Below, in pieces: positions 57,095-64,000 of a stretch of DNA of 64,000 nt. Numbering within the stretch: position 1 is the stretch's first letter; every line of letters begins with the position of its first letter. The stretch lies in assembly GCA_036924085.1 (NCBI GenBank), contig JAVGWX010000004.1:8982416-9046415 (forward strand), given 5' to 3'. The DNA is from Ariolimax columbianus (Eukaryota > Mollusca > Gastropoda > Stylommatophora > Arionidae). Made by a program: the position numbers and the translations under genes. The notes below the pieces were generated by a model. It ran no database searches. It had not been told where the DNA came from and saw only the letters and a program-made list of their open reading frames with translations.

Positions 57095-58940
57095 AATCTT
57101 CAATCAGAGAGACAAAATGTGAGTGAACAACTGATTTCGTCAATCAATTAGACAAAATGTGAGTGATCAACTGATTTCTTCAATCAATGAAACAAAATGT
57201 GAGGGATCAACTGATTTCTTCAATCAGAGAGACAAAATGTGAGTGAACAACTGATTTCGTCAATCAGAAATACAAAATGTAAGCGATCAACTGATTTCTT
57301 CAATCAATGAGACAAAATATGAGGGATCAACTGATTTCTTCAATCAATTAGACACAATGTGAGGGATCAACTGATTTCTTCAATCAATTAGACAAAATGT
57401 GAGTGATCAACTGATTTCTTCAATCAATGAAACAAAATGTGAGGGATCAACTGATTTCTTCAATCAATTAGACAAAATGTGAGGGATCAACTGATTTCTT
57501 CAGATAGACAAAATGTGAGGGATCAACTGATTTCTTCAATCAATGAGACAAAATGTAAGGGATCAACTGATTTCTTCAGATAGACAAAATGTGAGGGATC
57601 AACTGATTTCTTCAATCAATGAGACAAAATGTAAGGGATCAACTGATTCCTTCAGATAGACAAAATGTAAGGGATCAACTGATTTCTTCAATCAATTAGA
57701 CAAAATGTGAGGGATCAACTGATTTCTTCAATCAGAAATACAAAATGTAAGGGATCAACTGATTTCTTCAATCAATGAGACAAAATATGAGGGAACAACT
57801 GATTTCTTCAATCAATTAGACAAAATGTGAGTGAACAACTGATTTCTTCAATCAATGAAACAAAATGTGAGGGATCAACTGACTTCTTCAATCAGAAATA
57901 CAAAATGTAAGTGATCAACTGATTTCTTCAATCAATGAGACAAAACATGAGGGATCAACTGATTTATTCAATCAATGAGACAAAATATGAGGGATCAACT
58001 GATTTCTTCAATCAATTAGACAAAATGTGAGTAATCAACTGATTTCTTCAATCAGAAATACAAAATGTAAGGGATCAACTGATTTATTTAGTCAATGAGA
58101 CAAAATGTGAGGGATCAACTGATTTCTTTAGTCAATGAGACAACATGTGAGGGATCAACTGATTTCTTTAGTCAATGAGACAAAATGTAAGGGATCAACT
58201 GATTTCTTTAGTCAATGAGACAAAATGTAAGGGATCAACTGATTTCTTTAGTCAATGAGACAAAATGTAAGGGATCAACTGATTTCTTTAGTCAATGAGA
58301 CAAAATGTAAGGGATCAACTGATTTCTTTAGTCAATGAGACAAAATGTAAGGGATCAACTGATTTCTTTAGTCAATGAGACAAAATGTAAGGGATCAACT
58401 GATTTCTTCAATCAAAAAGACAAAATATGAGGGATCAAATGATTTCTTCAGTCAATTAGACAAAATGTAAGGGATCAACTGATTTCTTCAGATAGACAAC
58501 ATGTGAGGGATCAACTGATTTCTTTAGTCAATGAGACAAAATGTAAGGGATCAACTGATTTCTTTAGTCAATGATACAAAATGTAAGGGATCAACTGATT
58601 TCTTCAATCAAAAAGACAAAATATGAGGGATCAACTGATTTCTTCAGTCAAAGACAGAAAATTTGAGGGAACAAGTGATTTCTTTAGTCAAAGAGAGAAA
58701 ATGTGAGGGATCAACTGATTTCTTAAGTCAAAGAGAGAAAATGTGAGGGATCAACTGATTTCTTAAGTCAAAGAGAAAAAATATGAGGGAACAAGTGATT
58801 TCTTAAGTCAAAGAGAGAAAATGTGAGGGAACAAGTGATTTCTTAAGTCAAAGAGAGAAAATGGGAGGGAACAAGTGATTTCTTAAGTCAAAGAGAGAAA
58901 ATGTGAGGGAACAAGTGATTTCTTAAGTCAAAGAGAGAAC
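57095..58940. repeat. Minisatellite, 40-bp unit, about 46 copies in three sub-arrays
   Basis: The unit is AATCAATGAGACAAAATGTG plus AGGGATCAACTGATTTCTTC. In 57095-58080 types are mixed, including 31-bp units lacking AATCAATG. Between 58080 and 58400 the units are almost identical, with TTTAGTCAATGAG and TGTAAGGG. From about 58640 to 58940 they are the TTAAGTCAAAGAGAGAAAAT type with GAACAAGTG. No long frame is present. Confidence 0.97.
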
Positions 58941-59011
58941 ATATCCTGCTCTTCAATTTACTGAAACTATAGATGACAGCAGCAATTTACAGTTGATTGT
59001 GTACCATCGAT

Positions 59012-59282
59012 ACAGGTGTCGATACAGGTGTCGATACAGGTGTTGTAATGGTGTGTGTACTCTATTCAGGTTTTATGATGGCAGGTGTCGATACAGGTAT
59101 TGTAATGGTGTGTGTACTCTATTCAGGTTTTATGATGGCAGGTGGCGATACAGGTATTGTAATGGTGTGTGTACTCTATTCAGGTTTTATGATGGCAGGT
59201 GTCGATACAGGTATTGTAATGGTGTGTGTACTCTATTCAGGTTTTATGATGGCAGGTGTCGATACAGGTGCTTAGATGGTGT
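59012..59282. repeat. Minisatellite, 57-bp unit, about 4.5 copies
   Basis: The unit is GGTGTCGATACAGGTATTGT, AATGGTGTGTGTACTCTATT and CAGGTTTTATGATGGCA. It begins with a 12-bp sub-repeat (TGTCGATACAGG x3). Frames of 121 and 92 codons are by-products. Confidence 0.93.
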
Positions 59283-59789
59283 TTATTCGATAAAGGTTTT
59301 CTTATGCAAAGGAAAAATACATGTTTTTCTATTTGCCTCTTTATTTGAGAGCTCGTGAGATTGATGTCTTCCTAAAGTTTGATGTGTACTTAAAAATACC
59401 AGGTGTTGATTGATGACTGTTTGTGTGCCTATTGATGGAGCTCCAGTCATGTTAGATTCTGTTTGTGGCTTATTGACTTTGGCCAAAAATCCAGAATCCA
59501 AGCAATTGTTGAGAAGCAGTTTCAACTTGAACCGAAAGCTGTCATGACTGATATAATCAAAACAATCAATGATTGTAAAAGGGCGTGCACTAAACGCGCG
59601 GGTACTTCATGATTGATGCCAGGATGGGCAGGCTCAATATTCAGGCCTCCTTGTTCATGATCGAACCGAGATCTCAGAATTGAACTAAATGTTTCTGGAA
59701 GATTTTTTTAAATGCCATTGAAGATCTGGCGTGAAGTTCCATCTGTTTTGTACATCTTGCATGTTTAGTTGATATTTTGGGGCGAATAG
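59283..59789. other. No recognisable gene
   Basis: Unique sequence. It may include the eroded upstream part of the LINE that follows, but I could not align it. Confidence 0.45.
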
Positions 59790-61260
59790 CAGATAGCGAA
59801 ACCAAAACAACGGACAGGGAAAAAGAAGTGTCCTTGCTCCCATTCCATATAACATATGCTAATGACCAATTCATGGACACAGACACAAGGAAATCCATCT
59901 ATGCTGACGACCCAACAGTTGGTGCCTAGAGAAAAGGGTTTGAGGAGTTGGGGACAAACTGTCAAGTTCTCTCAATGCCCTTGCAGAATACTACCACAAG
60001 AATAATTCTAAACCAAATCCTAGTAAAACCCAGATATGTGCATACCACAAGAATCAATCTAAACCAAATCCTAGTAAAACCCAGATATGTGCATACCACA
60101 AGAATCATTCTAAACCAAATCCTAGTAAAACCCAGATATGTGCATACCACAAGAATCATTCTAAACCAAATCCTAGTAAAACCCAGATATGTGCATACCA
60201 CAAGAATCATTCTAAACCAAATCCTAGTAAAACCCAGACATGTGCCTATCACAAGAATCATTCTAAACCAAATCCTAGTAAAACCCAGATATGTGCATAC
60301 CACGAGAATCATCCTAAATCAGATCCCTTAAAACTCAGGTATGTGCATACCACGAGAATAATCCTAAATCAGATCCCTTAAAACTCAGGTATGTGCCTAC
60401 CACTTCAGATTAGGTGGCAGGTGGCAAGGGAAGGAGCTTGAACACTGCACGGTTCCCAAATATCTAGGCAGGCGTGAAGTTAGACCGCACCCTATTCTAC
60501 ATTACGCACTGCCAGGAAACAAAGCCTAAGATACACGAAAGAAATAATATCACAAGAAAACTTACCGACACAATCAGGAAAGGGGGAGGGGGGGGGGGGC
60601 ACAAACGTCAGTCTTTCTGACATATGCACTTGCCTTGTGTATTTTTCCGTAGCTGAATACGCGGCGTCAGTCTGAAAAAACTATGTCCATGCAAAACTAG
60701 TTGATATAGCAATAAATGAGGCGGATCAGATAGTATCAGGGTGCCTAACACCCACCCATTCCCATTGATAAAAGATAGCCCATAATGGGCATAGCACCAC
60801 CCGAGATTCGAAGAAGTGTTGCAGCAGAAAATGAACGAGAAAAACAGTAGTAGGACACAAGGCACCTAATGTTTGGAAATCTGGTACAGAGCACAATATT
60901 CATTTCCAAACATTGCTTCCTAAAATCAACATATCCCATACAGACAAACCCTGAAAGTCGCCGTATCGAGAGATGGCACGAATTGATGCAGGCCCCAGGT
61001 ATGGAACTTCGAGAGGAACCTGTCCCCGGACATCATCTACCATACACAACATGTAAGTCGCTGAACAGACTCCGAACTGGTGTATTACGGTGTAAGAGGA
61101 ATATGAAACGATGGGGATACACAGATGAGGATGCATGTAATTGTGACGCAATACAGGACCGAGACCACCTGCCCCAACCTCCAGGAAACATGCAATAGGT
61201 GCGACATGCTGGAAACAAATGACAAGGCAATCCATGTCGCTGGATACTGGATGCATGCTG
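59790..61260 (+). mobile_element. CR1/jockey-like LINE, C-terminal half with an internal minisatellite
   Basis: Landmarks in order on plus: QNNGQGKRSVLAPIPYN near 59805-59850 (the NGLPQGSVLAP box, altered), SIYADDPTVGA near 59895-59925 (YADD), LNALAEYYHKNNSKPNPSKT near 59970-60035, and then a 51-bp array of that same segment to about 60400. The rest follows with many frameshifts: ETKPKIHERNNITRKLTD near 60510-60565, NEADQIVSGCLTPTHSH near 60715-60765, and KSLNRLRTGVLRCKRNMKRW in the frame 60869-61198, followed by GYTDEDACNCDAIQDRDHLP (a zinc-finger-like C-terminus) and ETNDKAIHVAGYW near 61215. No RNase H domain is visible. A run of G at 60585-60599 sits in the body. The element is dead and 5'-truncated. 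Confidence 0.87.
59992..60400. repeat. Minisatellite, 51-bp unit, 8 copies, derived from LINE coding sequence
   Basis: TACCACAAGAATCATTCTAA, ACCAAATCCTAGTAAAACCC and AGATATGTGCA, starting at 59992, 60043, 60094, 60145, 60196, 60247, 60298 and 60348. The LINE frame reads YHKNHSKPNPSKTQICA, the conserved piece that follows YADD in this LINE group. Six units are near identical; the last two have lost one base each and are diverged. Confidence 0.95.
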
Positions 61261-61849
61261 TATAACGTGGTGCTTGGACACGGGAAGCAGGTAAGTAATC
61301 TGAAGAACTTGAAGAGTTGACAGATGTATTACTTGAACTTTGCTTAAACAGGGAAGTACGTATGTGATTTTATAACAAGACATATATCTCATCATTGTCA
61401 ATATAAAAAAAACTGCACATGCTTTTAAAATTGTACATGTGGAAGCGACATTAATGATGTTGACTTTTGCAACTACCGACCTTGATAAATAAGGATTTTC
61501 TCCCCTTATGACCTTGAACACAAAGTATAGAAATCAGTTGGACCTCAGGAACATCCGAACTGCTCTGACACCGAAAAGTTCTCATTTTGATGTTGTAGTA
61601 TTCACAATGAAATGGTACCATTTGTCTTATACCTGAAGAGTAGATGTTTTGAAAGAAATACCTAGGTTCATCAATATATTTCATGAATTGGCAATGTGTG
61701 CTATTCGTATGACAGCATACGTGGATTTAAAAATATTTTTTGGATTAATTCCTGACTTTAAATGTAGTTTGTTCGTCATTTTCAGAGCAAAAAGCTTGTT
61801 TTTGTTTACTTCTAAGTCCTGGGGACGAGCAATTATCATTTCACAGAAA
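61261..61849. other. No recognisable gene
   Basis: AT-rich unique sequence. Small frames on both strands are not recognised. Confidence 0.45.
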
Positions 61850-62633
61850 TAGATTATTAGGTAACAAACCAGTAAGTGTATCAGCCAATGCTTACTGTCT
61901 CCTAATAGATTATTAGGTAACAAACCAGTAAGTGTATCAGCCAATGCTTACTGTCTCCTAATAGATTATTAGGTAACAAACCAGTAAGTTTATCAGCCAA
62001 TGCTTACTGTCTCCTAATAGATTATTAGGTAACAAACCAGTAAGTGTATCAGCCAATGCTTACTGTCTCCTAATAGATTATTAGGTAACAAACCAGTAAG
62101 TGTATCAGCCAATGCTTACTGTCTCCTAATAGATTATTAGGTAATAAACCAGTAAGTGTATCAGCCAATGCTTACTGTCTCCTAATAGATTATTAGGTAA
62201 CAAACCAGTAAGTGTATCAGCCAATGCTTACTGTCTCCTAATAGATTATTAGGTAACAAACCAGTAAGTGTATCAGCCAATGCTTACTGTCTCCTAATAG
62301 ATTATTAGGTAACAAACCAGTAAGTGTATCAGCCAATGCTTACTGTCTCCTAATAGATTATTAGGTAACAAACCAGTAAGTGTATCAGCCAATGCTTACT
62401 GTCTCCTAATAGATTATTAGGTAACAAACCAGTAAGTGTATCAGCCAATGCTTACTGTCTCCTAATAGATTATTAGGTAACAAACCAGTAAGTGTATCAG
62501 CCAATGCTTACTGTCTCCTAATAGATTATTAGGTAACAAACCAGTAAGTGTATCAGCCAATGCTTACTGTCTCCTAATAGAATATTAGGTAACAAACCAG
62601 TAAGTGTATCAGCCAATGCTTACTGTCTCCTAC
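61850..62633. repeat. Minisatellite, 56-bp unit, 14 copies, nearly identical, with two dyads
   Basis: The unit is TAGATTATTAGGTAACAAAC, CAGTAAGTGTATCAGCCAAT and GCTTACTGTCTCCTAA. I see only a handful of single-base differences in 14 copies. Each unit has two perfect inverted repeats: CCTAATA-GAT-TATTAGG across the unit join, and CAGTAAG with CTTACTG 14 bases apart. Confidence 0.97.
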
Positions 62634-62659
62634 CTGTGGTTCCAAATGCTAAAACTGCA

Positions 62660-62880
62660 AGTCTTTTAAGGAGGATCGATCAAATTCCGAGCTTCCGTTT
62701 CTGATTGTTGGGAAAATGTTGTGGTAGAACAGAAACAGCTCCAGGCCATATGTAGAGACTGCTGTACAAACATGTGAGAACTCATCTGGCAGTTACCACA
62801 CAGGCAGTCGTCATCATTGTCAAAACATGGCATGTGTTTCCACTGGAGGGGCTGGAACTGCGAATACATTTCGTTATTCC
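62660..62880 (-). mobile_element. Possible LINE C-terminal fragment (zinc-finger-like)
   Basis: The minus frame 62666-62869 reads QWKHMPCFDNDDDCLCGNCQ followed by MSSHMFVQQ. The C-x-C-G-x-C...H spacing resembles the C-terminal zinc-finger-like end of several LINE families, and the downstream sequence also fits an eroded element. There is no reverse transcriptase next to it, so the call is weak; it could be a short piece of something else. Confidence 0.35.
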
Positions 62881-62944
62881 TTACACATTGTCTTGAACTT
62901 CTTGGCAGTTGGGGTTTTATATTACCTTATCGTCTGACATCAAT

Positions 62945-63400
62945 AAAACTAATCTAGACATGTCTCTGGACAAACTAATCTCGATATTTTTCTGGACATA
63001 CTAATCTCGACATGTTTCTAGACAAACTAATCTCGACATGTCTCTGGACAAACTAATCTCGACATGTCTCTGGACAAACTAATATCGACATGTCCCTGGA
63101 CAAACTAATCTCGACATTTCTCTAACCCTCAAACTAATCTGGACATTTCTCTACCCCTCAAACTAATCTCGACATTTCTCTAACCTTCAAACTAATCTCG
63201 ACATTTCTCTACCCCTCAAACTAATCTCGACATTTCTCTACCCCTCAAACTAATCTCGACATTTCTCTAAGCCTCAAACTAATCTTGACATGTCTCTAGC
63301 CTTTTAACTAATCTCGACATTTCTGTAGCCTCAAACTATTCTCGACAGTTCTCTAGCCTCAAACTAATCTCGACATGTCTATAGCCCTCAAACTAGTTTC
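62945..63400. repeat. Minisatellite, 26/29-bp units, about 16 copies
   Basis: The left units are ACATGTCTCTGGACAAACTA plus ATCTCG (26 bp). The right units are ACATTTCTCTACCCCTCAAA plus CTAATCTCG (29 bp). The two types are separated in space with a sharp change near 63115. Confidence 0.92.
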
Positions 63401-63466
63401 ACTTCTGAACTCCGTGGTGTTCATATAATATAGCTACATTTATTTAATCGAGTTCATGACTTTCAC

Positions 63467-63548
63467 AGCCGCCATTTCAGAGCATTACGTGGGCCGCCCT
63501 TTCAGAGCATTACGTGAGCCGCCATTTCAGAGCATTACGTGAGCCACA
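63467..63548. repeat. 26-bp direct repeat, 3 copies
   Basis: GAGCCGCCATTTCAGAGCAT plus TACGTG, with the middle copy CGCCCTTTC. Confidence 0.9.
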
Positions 63549-63589
63549 CGAAGCAGTGCTCCACTTAATAGCGCGTAGGACAACACAAG

Positions 63590-64000
63590 TTTAACTGTCT
63601 CCATATTTGAAACAGCCAAAATCTAAGCTGACAATAGAACTGTCTCCATATTTGAAAAAGCCAAAATCTAAGCTGACAATAGAACTGTCTCCATATTTGA
63701 AACAGCCAAAATCTAAGCTGACAATAGAACTGTCTCTATATTTGAAACAGCCAAAATCTAAGCTGACAATAGAACTGTCTCTATATTTGAAACAGCCAAA
63801 ATCTAAGCTGACAATAGAACTGTCTCTATATGTGAAACAGGCAACAACTAGACTGACAGTATAACTGTTCATTGATGTGAAACTCATAACCTCTAGGTTG
63901 ACATTATAACTGTCTCTAGAGGTGAAACAGCCAATCTCAAAGCTGACAATATAACTGTCTCTAGAGGTGAAACAGCCAAATATATTCTTATGTTAACCCA
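63590..64000. repeat. Minisatellite, 45-bp unit, about 9 copies, cut by the window end
   Basis: The unit is ACTGTCTCCATATTTGAAAC, AGCCAAAATCTAAGCTGACA and ATAGA. The first six copies are near identical; the last three are diverged (TAGAGGTGAAAC). Frames of 85 and 98 codons on the two strands are by-products of the 45-bp period. Confidence 0.93.

Overview
This window looks like non-coding DNA from a multicellular eukaryote. I recognise no host gene, exon series or classical tRNA/rRNA gene. Every protein signature I could recognise belongs to a decayed mobile element: several clades of non-LTR retrotransposon (LINE), one mariner-type DNA transposon and four kinds of tRNA-derived SINE. No retrotransposon reading frame is intact. 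The mix of RNase H-bearing LINEs with (GAA)n tails, CR1/jockey-like and L1-like LINEs, mariner and tRNA-SINEs, together with very many minisatellites, would suit a lophotrochozoan animal such as a gastropod mollusc. That taxon is an inference; nothing here proves it.

The dominant component is tandem repeats: about 50 arrays, by my tally roughly a third of the window, with unit lengths from 14 to 95 bp, nearly every array having its own unit. Large ones are the 33-bp array at 4.94-5.99 kb, 40-bp at 8.49-9.49 kb, 42/48-bp at 14.0-15.1 kb, 16-bp at 16.9-19.2 kb (with three transposon insertions), 33-bp at 24.1-25.0 kb, 26-bp at 47.8-48.6 kb, 38-bp at 49.9-51.3 kb, 40-bp at 57.1-58.9 kb and 56-bp at 61.85-62.63 kb. 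Where the period is a multiple of three, long open frames run through the array on one or both strands; I treat these as by-products of the period and not as genes.

Layout of mobile elements: 2.4-4.5 kb, two truncated LINE pieces head to tail inside a 77-bp repeat; 9.5-10.6 kb, LINE remnants on minus; 12.1 kb SINE; 13.1-13.95 kb RNase H LINE (family A) on minus; 17.6 kb SINE, 18.15-18.8 kb RNase H LINE (family B) and 18.9-19.2 kb SINE, all inside the 16-bp array; 21.6-22.2 kb CR1/Rex-like LINE on minus; 24.0-25.86 kb mariner on minus; 29.9-31.2 kb family A LINE; 41.4 kb LINE 3' end; 41.95-44.0 kb family B-related LINE; 45.0 and 45.6 kb SINEs; 56.3-56.7 kb family B 3' fragment; 59.8-61.3 kb CR1/jockey-like LINE.

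The most interesting observation is that three minisatellites are built from transposon coding sequence: a 33-bp array made from the catalytic region of the mariner transposase, a 32-bp array made from the end of a LINE reverse transcriptase, and a 51-bp array made from the segment just after the YADD motif of another LINE reverse transcriptase. In each case recognisable coding sequence of the same element lies on both sides of the array, so the origin can be read directly. This suggests a process in this genome that repeatedly expands short stretches, transposon interiors included, into tandem arrays.
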